A stretch of DNA of 64,000 nucleotides from Cryptomeria japonica (taxonomy: Eukaryota > Streptophyta > Pinopsida > Cupressales > Cupressaceae). Made by a program: the position numbers and the translations under genes. Below are positions 48,317-60,190 of the stretch, one piece after another; positions within the stretch are counted from its first letter, which is position 1; each line of letters begins with the position of its first letter. The stretch spans positions 418,287,757 through 418,351,756 of the forward strand of contig NC_081415.1 of NCBI RefSeq assembly GCF_030272615.1, read 5' to 3'. Below the pieces are notes generated by a model. The model ran no database searches. It was given only the letters and a program-made list of their open reading frames with translations, and had not been told where the DNA came from.

Positions 48317-48799
48317 TGCAGGTGTAAATAATTATTCATGTTGGATATTATTACACCTTACTTAAGTTTACTTAGGAAACGCATTTCATAGTAGTTAGGG
48401 TATGAGACACTTGGGTGTTTGTGCCACATTGGGATAGTGTGTGTAGGAGAATTTCCACCTTTTATGGTGTTGATCTTGTTAATACTCTATCATATCCACT
48501 TATTGTGGAGTGATAATTCCACCTTTGGTAGGTGATCCACCTCGTGGAATATTTTATTCTTTCTCCTACCTACCACACCTATTTCCTACCTACCCTTATT
48601 TCTTATTGAGTCACATGTCGTGTTTGTGTGCTCACATATCCATATTGTCTTGCCTATATATGCAGACTCATATTCATTGTATATAACAACAATTATTGAT
48701 CATTTATCTATTGATGAGAATACAATTTATTCTTGTCCTATATTTTGTCTCTCTATTTTGTACATTTCATTGAGCTCTTGATCTTGGCAAAATCTCACA
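48317..48799 (+). repeat. 5' LTR of the non-autonomous copia element
   Basis: 483 bp, TG at 48317 and CA at 48799, TATA-like 'cctatatatgcag' near 48653. Confidence 0.9.
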
Positions 48800-48812
48800 T
48801 GGTATCAGAGCC
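48800..48812 (+). promoter_or_regulatory. Primer-binding site (initiator tRNA-Met)
   Basis: TGGTATCAGAGCC, immediately after the LTR. Confidence 0.93.
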
Positions 48813-50432
48813 ATTAGAGCATCATTGATTCGTCCTTGAGAGGCTTTATTGCGATGTCAAGAGGCAGATTTGAGGAGAAACATCTTTTGGAGGCATCCTA
48901 GACTAGATCCGACCTTGCCATTGCGTTCGAGTAGCCGTTTCCATGAATTTTGAGTATAAATTCGGCCTATTTTGGTGAAAACTAGATTTTGGGCTTGGAG
49001 GAAAAATTTTGCCCAATTTGGGCAGTGGATTTTTTGAATTTATTTTTTTAAAAAAGAAAACAAAACGCGTAAGTGAAAAAAAATTTAAAAAAAATCATCA
49101 AATTTTTTTATTTTTGCGGGGGCGTACGTTGACCCCACCCTCGCATTAGCCGTACCCTGCAAATTTTTCGTTGTGTTCCGTGTCTTCTCCCACTACCGCT
49201 GCAGTTCATCTGTGCCTTCTCCCACTGTCGTTGCCGTTCATCCGTGCTGCTTGTAGGCCCTGCCTATTGGCACCGACTGTGCACCTTCGTCGTCCTGCGA
49301 GCCCCAATGATCACCTGCTGGCACCTGCCCCTGCCGTGACTTCGTCCCGTCGACCTCTTGCCAGCACCGGCCTCCCTGCCGCCGCCGACACCGACCTCCC
49401 TGCCGCCCGCCGACATCGGCTCTCTTCGGCGACCGATAGTCTCCCGCACCGGCTTTCTGCCCCATCGGCCGCCGTCTTCCCATCGGTCGCCTTCTCGATG
49501 GACCCCGCAGCCCCCGCCAACATCAGTCGCTGATGCAGGCCCCACCACCAGCCAGACCAGTCAGCACGCCATGTGGCACTTCCGTACGCCATGTCAGCAG
49601 CCCAGTTGGCTGCCAAATCACAAGAACACGTCAGCACCACCGTACAGAGATGTCATATGCCGTATGCCATGTGTCACCTTCAGATTGCGCCATGTCATCA
49701 GTCTATACTATATGGACGCCCAGTCAACAGGGAGGTGAAGTTTTTGCAATGGCTAGATGACCGTCAAATTTAGGCTCGCAATTTGGTGACATCATCATTT
49801 TTTTGAAAATTGGCAGGCCCCCTTTGTTGAGCTTTTTGATTTTGCAGTTCAACTTCAAATGGCCATATCTTGCTCATTTTTGCTCCTTTTTTGGTGCAAT
49901 TTTTTTTGAAATGGGATAGAATTTCGTGTACTTTCTCGTGGTGGAATTATTTTCTAATTTTGATGGACGAAGTTTTCAGAAATATCAGTTTTTGGTGACT
50001 GTACCTATCTAATCCCTGTTTCTGCAACTTCCGAGACTCCGTTTGGGCTCATCCAAACTCCTTTTCAGGTGTCGTTTTTTTTAAAGTGCATAATTTTTTG
50101 TCCACTCTCATAATATGCTATTAGTTTGCAGATATTTTGGGTAGAAATTTTAAATTCAACATATGGTCTTTTTTGGCCAATTTGGCACTTGTATTGGATA
50201 GATCTATCTTGATGGTCTTTTGCATTGTAGTTCTCAGCCTCTTGGGGCAGTTGTAAAACAAAATCAGAAGTCCACCTTGCCATTGTTTGCAAGTGGCCTA
50301 TTGTACATGCACTACATATAAAGTGTCAAAATCATCATTTTTTTTGGGGGGGGTGGAGGTACTTTGATTGATTGAATTTGGGGGGGTGTCTCTTGTGCTT
50401 TTGTGCTCTTGCATTCCTTCCTTTTTGCTGCT
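48813..50432 (+). other. Long leader with GC-rich block
   Basis: 1.6 kb between primer site and gag. About 49130-49560 is strongly GC-rich (Pro/Ala codons in several frames), unlike the AT-rich element around it. The frames there lack any domain. It could be a packaging region or captured sequence. Confidence 0.6.
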
Positions 50433-52535
50433 ATGGGTTCTCCTAAGTTTCCTCTCTTAACTCCTCATAATTATGCTACTTGGAAAATTGATGCATGGAG
50501 TAAACTTATGGAAAAAGGACTAACTCATTACATTGATGGAACTATTGTTGCTCTCGTTGATCCTAAGGCTGATCTTGTTGCTCACTTGGATTGGCTCACT
50601 AAAATTATCATGGCAATTGGTACCTTAAGAAAGTATGTATCAAAAGATCTCATTTTTCATATTAAGAAATGTACCTTAATCAAGGATGCTTGGCAAAAGT
50701 TTCAAGACTTGTATGGTCAACTTGATGAGATTAGGGGATATGAGATTGATAGTGATCTCACCATGTTAGATCCCAAGAACTTTGATACTATACGAGATTA
50801 TGTCACTAAGGCAAAAGAGTTGAGGGCACAACTCAAGGATTGTGGCATTGATAAGAAGGATACTCAATTGATCTTCAATTTGATGGGCAAGCTTCCACAA
50901 GAATATGCAACATTTGTTTCTAGTTTCCAAACCCATAGGATGACAATGGGTTCAAGCTACACAATGCCTACATTTGATGCTTTCGTCGAAATGTTGATGA
51001 TGGAACAAACTAAGTTGATAAGCATGTGCATTCTTAAGAATTCTAAGTCTCAAGCATTAGTGGCAAATCAAGGGAACAAAGGAAATCAAGGAAAGGACAA
51101 CTCAAACAAGAAGAAATGGAAATCAAAGCCTAAGGACAAAACATCACCTTCTCCACAACAAGGAGATTCATCCTCTTCCAAGAGGAACAATTCACCAAAG
51201 AGGGAGATACCTACTTGTGCCTATTGTAAAAATTTTGGTCATGAGGAGCGTCGTTGCCATTCTAAGAAGATTGATGAGCTCTCACACATCCTCAAAAAGC
51301 ATAACATTGATTTGCCTAATATCTTCAAGAAGGAGGATTCATCAACTTCCACTTCCTCAAAATCAAAAGGGAAAGGGCAAGCATTCATGGCTTCTACAAG
51401 TGGGAAGACTCACTCTTTTGGGACAAGAAAAGGAAAAGTTCTTTGTGCTACTACAAGTCATGATTCAGGGAGATGTCTTCTAGATTCAGGGGCTTCTCAT
51501 CATATGGCATCTTCGCAGTCTATGTTCTCTTCATTTGAGCCTTGCATCATGCCACATATTTTGATGGACAATCATACATACATGGATGTGATTGGGAAAT
51601 GATCCATTGCCATTGGGGATAAATCCTTCAATGATGTGTTGTGTGTACCCCATTTGACAAACAATCTCCTTTCCATCTATCAAATCACCTATGGCGCAAC
51701 TAAGATAATTGTGGAGTTCACACCTGAGTTAGTTTTCATTAGAGACTTGGAGACTAGAGCTATCATTGTGACTAGGGTAGTTAATCATGCATCTCGATTA
51801 TACTCCTTTTCAGATATTGTTGATGAAGATCGCACTTCTTGTGATGTTTCGGATTTTGAGGAGAACTTTGGGTACTTGAACTTGAGGATTCTCACATGTG
51901 ACCCCGTTCTTGAGCCTTGTGTTTCATTTCCTCCTATTGATATCACATCACCTATTGCACCTGATGATGCAGATAGTGCGATAGTTTTGCCTTCATGTGA
52001 TTCAGTGCAGCATGATATATCTTGTCTTCTAGCTTCAGATTCATGGGATGAGTACTTGACATACATTGCAGGTTTGTTTGTGGAATCCTACATTGCAGAT
52101 TTGGGAGACATCATTGATGATATTCATCTTCTCTTTGATGAAGATGATCCTTCTTCGATTGTTGCGAGGGCACACTCTGACCCTCTTGTTCATTCTCTAC
52201 ATGATCAATCTTTTGAGGTTGACATGATTGTGGAGACCTATGTACAACAGTTGGAGGAGGTCTCTTTATGTTTAGAGGAGACATGTGAGTCTTTGGGACT
52301 TGTTCTACTTTCTTCTCCACTAGATCTTGGAGTACCTTTTTCAGCAGTGTGGAGCAATTTACCACCTTTGGAGGGCATATCTTTCAGCATTGACATGGGG
52401 ACACTTAAGCAGTTTTCAAAGACTTCATTCATCATGAGTTTTTTTCATACATCTTCCCTTCATGATTGGGTAGGCTTCATGGATACACCTTGGGTTTTGT
52501 TTCTTCCTAAGGGGAGGAATGTTGTTCGACGTTAG
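50433..52535 (+). pseudogene. Copia Gag-protease with acidic C-terminal domain (copy 2, one stop)
   Basis: ATG 50433 (MGSPKFPLLTPHNYATWK) fits a copia Gag start better than the ATG at 50403. Domains: UBN2 Gag (about residues 10-210), basic linker, intact CCHC knuckle CAYCKNFGHEERRC (about 270), protease LLDSGASHHM (about 350), VLCVPHLTNNLLSIYQ (about 405), then about 290 residues rich in Asp/Glu/Ser (ITSPIAPDDADSAIVLPS, LGDIIDDIHLLFDEDD, LEEVSLCLEETCESLG) ending NVVRR and TAG. The only break is a TGA at 51600-51602, where the other copy has GGA. Together the copies imply one ancestral frame of about 700 codons. Gag and protease would assemble and mature particles. The acidic domain has no family that I can name. 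Confidence 0.85.
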
Positions 52536-52880
52536 TGGAGAAGTTTCTTCATACATCATCGAGTTGCTATCATTGGTGTTGATTCTACATTGAGGGGGAG
52601 CTTCCTCGCTTCTCTTCTTCTCTCATATGGGGGGGGGGGGGGAATTTTTCCTCACATGGGGTTTTGTTCCTCACATTCTTCTATGATAGTTCTCTTGTAT
52701 AGCTTTCATCTCTCTTTTGGAGGAGGGTTTTTTCCCATTTGGTTTTTCTCTCTTTCCCCGCTTTGTGAGAGATTTCATTGCATTGGTTTGTGTGCATTTG
52801 TACATGGGTACCTAACTGGCCTCGTAGTCAGGACCCACCTTGCATTGCTTAGTTGCATTATAGACTTAAGAGCATTCCCC

Positions 52881-52901
52881 TAAGTTGCACTTAAGGGGTG
52901 G
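52881..52901 (+). promoter_or_regulatory. Polypurine tract region
   Basis: 'taagttgcacttaaggggtg' before the 3' LTR. The other copy has a longer G run at the same place. Confidence 0.7.
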
Positions 52902-53384
52902 TGGTGGTGTAAATAATTATTCATGTTGGATATTATTACACCTTACTTAAGTTTACTTAGGAAATGCATTTCATAGTATTTTGGGTATGAGACACTTGGG
53001 TGTTTGTGCCACATTGGGATAGTGTGTAAGAGAATTTCAACCTTTTATGGTGTTGATCTTGTTACTATTCTATCATATCCACTTATTGTGGAGTGATAAT
53101 TCCACCTTCGGTGGGTGATCCACCTCATGTGGAATATTTTATTGTTTCTCCTACCTACCACACCTATTTCCTACCTACCCTTGTTTCTTATTGAGCCACA
53201 TGTCATGTTTGTGTGCTCACATATCCATATTGCCTTGCCTATATATGAAAGCTCATATTCATTGTATGTAACAACAACTATTGATCATTTATCTATTGAT
53301 GAGAATACAGTTTATTCTTGTCCTAAACTTTGTCTCTCTATTTTGTACATTTCATTGATCTCTTGATCTTGGAAAAATCTCACA
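52902..53384 (+). repeat. 3' LTR of the non-autonomous copia element
   Basis: 483 bp ending CTCACA, followed by the CAATG duplication. Confidence 0.9.
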
Positions 53385-53832
53385 CAATGCATAAGTAGAA
53401 TGAATCTAAATGGTCCATCTTTCTCCGGTCTATGTTTCAATTGCAATAAGTATGGACATAAATCAAGTGAATGCGGAAGTATGACAAATAACTCTTTCAA
53501 TAGAGGGAATGTTAGGTGTTTTGCATGTAATAGGTTTGGTCACATTGCTAATCAATGCAGATCAAGAGGAAATCAAGTGAATTATAGGTTTGATAGAGAA
53601 ATGTTGTGTGCTACAATTGCAACAATTCCGGTCAGATTGCAAGATTTTGTGTGGATAGGAAGGGTCTGGCAGACAAAAATAAAAGTGTGCAAAAAGACGA
53701 TAAAGGAAAAGGGAAATTAGATGCGGATAAGATCAGGAAGCAAATGAACACGACATGGGTGAAGAAGAGTGATATTGATGCAGGGAATGGGTCTACACCT
53801 AAATCTGGTGCTGGAAATTCCTCCGAGAATTA
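53385..53832 (+). pseudogene. Copia Gag zinc-knuckle part (right of nested insertion)
   Basis: Continues in phase the knuckle cut at 48316. Then follow [14 protein letters not shown] and [14 protein letters not shown], and after a frame change a third, [14 protein letters not shown], where the usual His is replaced by Gln, and a Lys-rich end. Zinc knuckles bind element RNA. No protease motif follows. The next recognisable frame is the long protein at 54263. Confidence 0.85.
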
Positions 53833-54262
53833 ATTTAAGGCCTCTGGCCTAGGGAGATTTTTCAAGAAAATCTTATTCCCCCTTCCGACAAATTGGTGCA
53901 TGAATAAGACACGATTGTCAAAACATGGTGTGGTCCACTGTAGACAATTTGGAATGATCTTCAGAAGAATTTGTGTTGATGTCATAGATCCGCAAAGAAA
54001 TCCTTGAGAAACTGTGGGTGGAACAAGGGTATCTAGAAGGTTTAGGGAAGAGCATTTATTACACTAAAAAGTTAGGTGTGCGGATGATAAAAGGTAACTT
54101 AGCTTTCTCATTTGTCACTTTGCATTCAAAGAGAAAGAAGTTAAGAGCACTCTACAAGAAGATTTCCCAGAGATTAATGTTGCAAGAAGATTTCCGTAGC
54201 AAACCCTAATCCAGCAAAAAAGGTATTAATTTGCGAAGCTTTTCAAATTGAATTTTTAAAAA
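53833..54262 (+). other. Spacer between Gag remnant and long ORF
   Basis: 430 bp with one short frame (54018-54209, basic) and no known motif. The missing pol genes would have stood here. Confidence 0.5.
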
Positions 54263-57200
54263 ATGGCTACTCCAATGGTTGTTGATATCACTAAAAGGCC
54301 CCACCCTAGGTTTAAGAAACATCCTTTCAAATTTGTTGAGGTAGATCTCCTAGGTGCTTTTTTATTTGTTTTGTATGGAGTTCTCCATGTCAAAGACGTT
54401 TGGGCTTATATTCACGCAAATCTCGAGGAGCTAGGGAGCTCACAACTGTTGAATCTGTACTCCAATCAGCTATTAGGAGACAATTATAGGCTTAAGCCAG
54501 AATTTAAGGTTTTGGAGGAGAAGAACTTCGTCCAAGTTATCAAGTTCCGGTTGTTTGAGGAAAACAAATGGGTTGAGTATGTGTTGAGCAGAATTCATGC
54601 TGAATTCATGTGGTTGAGCAAACCGTTCATTATCACCAAGGACACAATCAAGATTGTAACAGGTTTGAGCTCATCTAGAGGGCTGCCCATGTTGAAATCC
54701 ATAAAGAATCGACTCGTTACTGAAGCAACCAAATCAAAGTTTGACAATAGGGCAATGGCAATTGATGACATTATTGAACCAAATGTTAAGTTTGCCTCTA
54801 TGGTGATTGGATATAAGATTTACCATTCCAATCGAGAGGATTTAGCCTCTTATATGGCCATGTATGCTGCATAATGATCAAAGAAAACTCTGAATATGAC
54901 CTACATGAGCTGTTGCGGAGTCAGCTAATGGAGAATTTGGCCAAGATAAAGAAGGATAATAAGAACACCTTCAAGTTTAGCACCTTGATCTTGTGCTTGT
55001 CCTTTTACTTCATGAATGAGGTTCTGGGAGTTGGAAATGTTTAATGGACAAATGACAAGCTAGTGGCTGCTCAGATCAAAGAACATTTATATAGCATCGA
55101 TGACAACAAGGCTCAAAGAACTACTCTTTGGGGATACTTAAAAAATTTCTAGGGTATAATGCAGGCTAGGGAAAGGATCCCTAAGTCCATTGTTGAAAAG
55201 TATAAGGACTCCATCTACTCTATGGTAGACATAAATCAGTGCTTAGTAGAGGTCGTGGAACCAAGAATGGTTTGGATCATGCCTACGAGGTATGAAGTTG
55301 ATGCATAGATACTAGAGATGTATGCTTAACATCTTGTTGAGTAAGCCATTTGATACTTCAGAGGAGAGATTTGGTACCTAAATGCAAAGAAAGACTTGTA
55401 GTTGCATTCTCAGTTCAAGAGATCAGAAATAGTAAGGAAGGTAAGAAAACATGTAGAGGAATATGTAGAGAGCATTGACATTCCGACAAAATCAGTCAGG
55501 GAAGCTAGGAAGAAAGCAAAGCAAGTTGTAGAGGAGAAACCAGTCAAAGTTGAAACAACTAGTCCAAAATTCTTCTCCACCAAATCAAGACAAACCGGAA
55601 GCTCTACACCCTCCTCCGGTTCTCCTAAGCCATCCAGCACTGAAAAATCACAAGCTAAATCATTCAACAAAGAAGGAAAGAGAAAGAAAGCTAAGAGAAC
55701 AAGGGTGTATGCCACTGTTAAGGATGATGAGCAGATAGATGAAGCTATGGAGAAGATCAAGACCAAGGGCACAAAAGAAAAAAGCATCAAGAGTTTGTAA
55801 GGACAAGCCCTCCAAAGAAGAAAAAGTAAGAAAATGAAGTTAGATTCAGACAAACCTGGTATGTCAGTCAATGATGTTGAAAAAGCTATAACTGTGCAAG
55901 GTAATTTGAAACCTCTTTTAGAATTTTATTATAAGTTTGATGATGTCGGTAAGAGGATACTTGAAGAAGCCATTGTTAAGTATTTGAATACATTCAATAG
56001 GGATCTTATTGAAATAATGTCTGATATGCCTCAAAATCTATTTGACCTTTTAGAAATGAGAAGAGTTAATGCTAAGGCCGAGGATGAAAGAGTAAGAGAG
56101 CATGTGTTGACCAGTCTATGCATTATGATATCTGTAGAGGAAATGAACGAAATAGTCAAAGAAGCTAAAAAGGAGTTTAGGAGCAAAACCAAAATAAATA
56201 AGCTAATGATTGGGCAAACTGAGGAAGTTGTTAAAGAAACAAAGAAGATCTCGAAGTCAGCTTTGGATAAGAATAAATTATATGTTGTCACAGAAGAAGC
56301 CCATGGTGATAATGATTCATCTGTTCCAGATGTACAAGAATTGCACTTAAAAGTTGAACAAGTTGAAGTGGATGTTTCTCCTGTTCTAGAAGAAAGAGTT
56401 GAATAAAGGTGGTGAAGAATCAATGAAAGCAGATAAAGTTGAGGATACTCAGAATCCTCTAGATCAATCAAATATAAATACAACAAAGACATCTGCGGAG
56501 ACTGAGGCTCCAACAAAAGAAGAAGCAGAGAAGGTGATAGAAGAGAAGAAGACTGAGACCAAAGAATTGTCATTGAAGAAAGAGACACTGTGGGGGCAGT
56601 GAAGGATTTTTTGGAGGAGGTCAAATAGGAATTAGATGATCTTGATTTGATTCAAGGGCCTATCAATTTGGCCACTTTTTCTCCAATTTAGAAGTTGAAG
56701 TTAGCATCATTTGCTCAGGCTAAGGCAAGATAAGAGATTTTGAAATCTTGTATAGAATACAGTGAGTTGCTTAGTCTTGCATCCGGTGTCTTGGAGAAGA
56801 TAATGCCCACATTTGTCAAAGACACATTTGATTCTCCCTTCGGTCAACTGAAGAGCTTAATTAATTTTGTAAGTACTCATTTTGATTCATCTGAGAAGTC
56901 AACAGTAATAAAGGTTTAGAATGAGTTTGATGATAAAAGATTCTATGAATTAAAGAAAATGATTGAGAATGATAGGAGGTTGCTAGATAGTTGTGTGAAA
57001 AGCATTCATAATGCCTTATCTGAAGCTGGTGTGGTATATAAATTTTGTTTATCTTATTCCAAATTGGTTGAAGATATTGAGAAAAAGATAAAGGATATTG
57101 AGTAACAGTTGGCATGTGATACTCAATCATTTGATCCCTTGACTGTATCTGTGGACAGTCAAGAAAGTCAGGCTGTGGCTTTGCTTGACAAAATCAGGAG

Positions 57201-57519
57201 TTTGGGGCAAGAAAAAGACATAACTGTTACTAGAGTGTGTGAGCTTTAGGGTCTGATTGCTCCCAAGTTAAAAACAATGTTCAGTGCCTTAACAAAAGCT
57301 CAAGATGCCATGATCACTAGTGATCCCACAGATCTTCAAACGACAGAAATGCAGACATTTATCTTTTGTGGACAAATCTCAGTTTTTGAGGGCATAAAGA
57401 AAGTTTGGGACAATGATTTGGCACTGCTAAAGAACATTTATGCTTCAATGTATTCAAGTTCATGTAAGATTGAAATGTCTATTCGTACATATGCTATTGT
57501 ATATAGGGTTTTTTTATGA
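54263..57519 (+). pseudogene. Long unnamed TE-borne protein, copy 3 (sense orientation)
   Basis: ATG 54263 (MATPMVVDITKRPHPRF) to about 57519, roughly 1,085 codons with about fifteen stops and at least three frameshifts (near 54874, 56400 and 56590). Globular front (KFVEVDLLGAFLFVLYG; AEFMWLSKPFIITKDTIKIV; FSTLILCLSFYFMNEVLG), then a Lys/Ser/Pro-rich linker at 55480-55700, acidic/charged coil (56100-56600) and further helices to the end. Length and plan match the minus-strand copies at 5282-9006 and 12768-15868, and short phrases correspond (ITKDTIKIV here, ITKEVIDTV in copy 2). The similarity is weak and needs profile comparison. Here the frame has the same direction as the LTRs and takes the place of pol. 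Confidence 0.6.
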
Positions 57520-57692
57520 ATTTTTGGTATGTGGATCCCTGTCTTTTCCATCGATGTCAAAGGGGGAGTGTAGAGTAGTGAAAAATGAAATATCTATCAC
57601 AGGTGGAGATTTGGAATTCTCATATGTATGTACATAAGGTCCGGGAAGCTGATTCTGACACTTATTCATTTTTCACCAAGTGTTGCCATCAA

Positions 57693-57708
57693 TGCCAAAG
57701 GGGGAGAT
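57693..57708 (+). promoter_or_regulatory. Polypurine tract of the old copia-type element
   Basis: 'tgccaaagggggagat' just before the TGTTGGCAAG start of the 3' LTR. A similar 'tcaaagggggagtg' lies at about 57557. Confidence 0.8.
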
Positions 57709-58500
57709 TGTTGGCAAGAGACACTATACAATTGGTCAGGTGTTGTCATTGATGTCAACCAAAGTCATTTCACCTTTCCACATTGCTGCATTTTCTCATA
57801 CCGGAAGGCAAATTGTAAAACTGTCTAAGTACTGGGTTAATCGAAACAGGGCATCTAATTGTGTATGGTATTTTGGTCCGGATTTCTTTTCTGTTATACG
57901 TCTTGTGCTATGGATCTAAGGGAAGGTAGATGGATGTCCAAAACACCTTATTCCATAATTGTGTCCTTCAGTTGTGATTCGTTTGCAAGGTACAAGCTTC
58001 TTAGTACTGGGTTCTGGTTTGCTAGTAAATAACAAGCCGACTTGTGTAGTTGATCTTCGTGCGGATTCGATGGAGCGACTTTGGTGATTGGTTTTGTGAT
58101 CCAGGGAGTTTCGCCAACATTTGTGGTAATGTGTGAATGATTATTTTTGGTCTGCATAAGCATTGAAGCTTGGATTTCGTCGATTGTTCATACACATTTG
58201 AATAATGTTCTAAGTCTTCATAAGCCGACTAGCGATGGATCAAATTTCTTGTTCTGGATATACATGATTGATGTTTTTTATCATTTTGGTAATGTGAAAG
58301 GAGTTATTGATTATGCGTAGTTTCACATGTGTAGGATAGAGATTTGTACTTCGGATCATAGCAGAACATTGTACCAGAGCAGTGAGAGATGAAGTGTATG
58401 AAATCCATATATTGTGCTTAACCAACTCTGTATTTTGGCATTTATAGATGTTGTTCTTCAGTTCAATCATTTCTGTAATCTTCTGTTAATGATTCTATAG
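57709..58500 (+). repeat. 3' LTR of the old copia-type element, cut by an insertion
   Basis: Aligns with 45151-45945 and stops at 'gattctatag'. The 5' copy goes on with 'gcagtgagcc', whereas here a new LTR begins. The remainder is not in the window. Confidence 0.8.
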
Positions 58501-60022
58501 TGTAATGTCCACATTTTTGGAGAATAATTGATTAATTAATTAAATTAGTTAAGTTGTGCAGATAATTATTTTTTATGGAGAACTTAATTAATAATATTAA
58601 GTTAATTATTTATAAAGTTATCAAATAAATTAAAAATTAAAAGATGACTTTATATTTAATTGATTTAATAAAATGACTAATTAAATATATTATTTCATAA
58701 AGTCACTTCTAGAAGCTTCTGGATGTTGGGGTGAAAAAGTATTAAAGGAGATCAAGTTGAGCTTCAAAGCAGCCAGGAGTTGATTATTGAATTGATTGGG
58801 TTTTGTAGAACTAGGAGGTTTCTGCAGAAGAGTGTCTTTGGGAACGAAAACTCCCATAGATAGCATAACTAAGGGAGTGAAAGACCTTCTGAGGGGTTGC
58901 AGTGAGAGTGGGAGACAAATCAGTCTTCCATATTGAGCTTAATTGAGTTACTATATTCTCATTGTGGATGGGTATTCATGGTATCCTCAGATTTACAAAT
59001 TGAGTGCCCATTGTGCATTGTTTTTAAGTGAAGTAAGAAGGCGATTCCATTAGTAGATGATTGGAGGTGGAATTGAGTGAAGATTGATCAATCTGTAGGT
59101 ATGAAATAAAAAATCGTCTTCACCCTATATACCCCCGATTTTGACTATATCTCCTCTTTTGAGCATTGAAGATTCATTTTTAAAGGATACTTATTTTTGG
59201 AAGCAAAAGGCGATTCTTTGGGGGAGGTGATTGAAGGAGAAATAAGTAGAATTTGGCATCCATTTCAGATCTGTGACAGTTCGTATCAGACTGATAGGTA
59301 CCCACGATTTTGCATATAGTTGTCTACATTGGCATCAAATCCTATCAAGATGGATAACGCTACACTTAAGGGGTAAAGGTGATCATTTTTTGACAAGAAT
59401 TGGAGGCTAGCAACATTTATAACAATTATTATCATTCCTTCTTCATTGCAAAAGTGGCGACTTCTGAAGACAAGTTGATTGGCAGATTGGAGCCTTCACA
59501 ACCCACTATATTGCTTGCTTCTTCAAGGCGCTACACACCAGGTTCAGTTGACATTGTTCATTGTAATCTCAATTTGTATTCAACTGTCATTTGTCTTCAA
59601 AAAATTTGAAAATGGTCCTTGATAACAGTCAATGTGTTTGATCATATTGTTGTCATTGTAATGTCATATTTGATCATCATATGAAATAAAGAAGGAAGGA
59701 GTATTGATTTCATCTTCATAAATGATTTTCTGAGGTTGTATGATAACTGTTTGCTATAATGTCAGCTAACTGTAAGTTCATGATTTTGGGCCTAGTCTTA
59801 TATAATACGTCATAAGATAGTCGTATACACATCCTTAGTAAACTTTGAATCATTAGTAGTTGTTAATTCATGAGATATACATGTGAGATGACCCTCATAT
59901 CAGATTGAAAAATTCAGAGACACTTTGTCAGCATAACACGCAAATCTCAAAACAACATAACACGTAGTTTAGGCAATCAAATATTCCTTGTTTTCAGTCA
60001 TTTCAGTACAAGGGATATTACA
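58501..60022 (+). repeat. 5' LTR of a further retroelement
   Basis: Starts TGTAATGTCC exactly at the break in the older LTR and ends GATATTACA at 60022, giving TGTAAT/ATTACA terminal inverted repeats, about 1.52 kb. The primer site follows at once. The partner LTR is outside the window or lost. Confidence 0.75.
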
Positions 60023-60023
60023 G

Positions 60024-60036
60024 TGATATCAGAGCT
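60024..60036 (+). promoter_or_regulatory. Primer-binding site (initiator tRNA-Met, one mismatch)
   Basis: TGATATCAGAGCT, one base after the LTR end. Confidence 0.8.
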
Positions 60037-60190
60037 AAGATCCTGCCATCCTGTGATTGAGGAGTGAAAGGGAAATAAGATACTACAACAGGGAACAACA
60101 AAGACAACAATATCACATTCCATAGGTACCTGAAGTTGAGACATTTCAGAGGCATTGAGAGAGACATAAAAAGATAAGGAAGTTCTGAAC

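Larger units (their letters stand above)
48317..53384 (+). mobile_element. Complete non-autonomous Ty1/copia element (Gag-PR-acidic)
   Basis: 5,068 bp with CAATG target duplications (48312-48316 and 53385-53389), two LTRs of 483 bp, a primer site, a long leader, one coding frame and a polypurine tract. Nothing resembling integrase, reverse transcriptase or RNase H is present, although the ends are complete. Movement would need enzymes from another copia element. The LTRs differ by roughly 5% by eye. The truncated copy at 17180-19919 has the same plan. Confidence 0.9.
45151..58500 (+). mobile_element. Old copia-type element carrying a long coiled-coil ORF instead of pol
   Basis: 5' LTR 45151-47486 and 3' LTR from 57709 (cut at 58500 by another insertion), with TGTTGG..CCAACA terminal repeats. 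Inside: a mutated primer site, the coiled-coil part of Gag, zinc knuckles, then a 3.2-kb decayed frame of unknown function, and a polypurine tract before the 3' LTR. No protease, integrase or reverse transcriptase is seen. Two elements are nested within it (46224-47461 and 48317-53384) and a third in its 3' LTR. LTR divergence is about 12% by eye, the oldest here. Confidence 0.75.

Noticed and set aside
49171-49533. Overlapping frames on both strands as a possible gene
   Set aside because: High GC content removes stops in all frames. No domain, and the position is the leader of a copia element.
52111-52365. Minus-strand frames opposite the acidic domain
   Set aside because: Seen in both copia copies only because the DNA is homologous. 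Asp codons (GAT) read backwards give few stops.
56031-56624. 197-codon minus-strand frame rich in Ser/Leu
   Set aside because: Complement of the charged coiled-coil part of the sense long protein.
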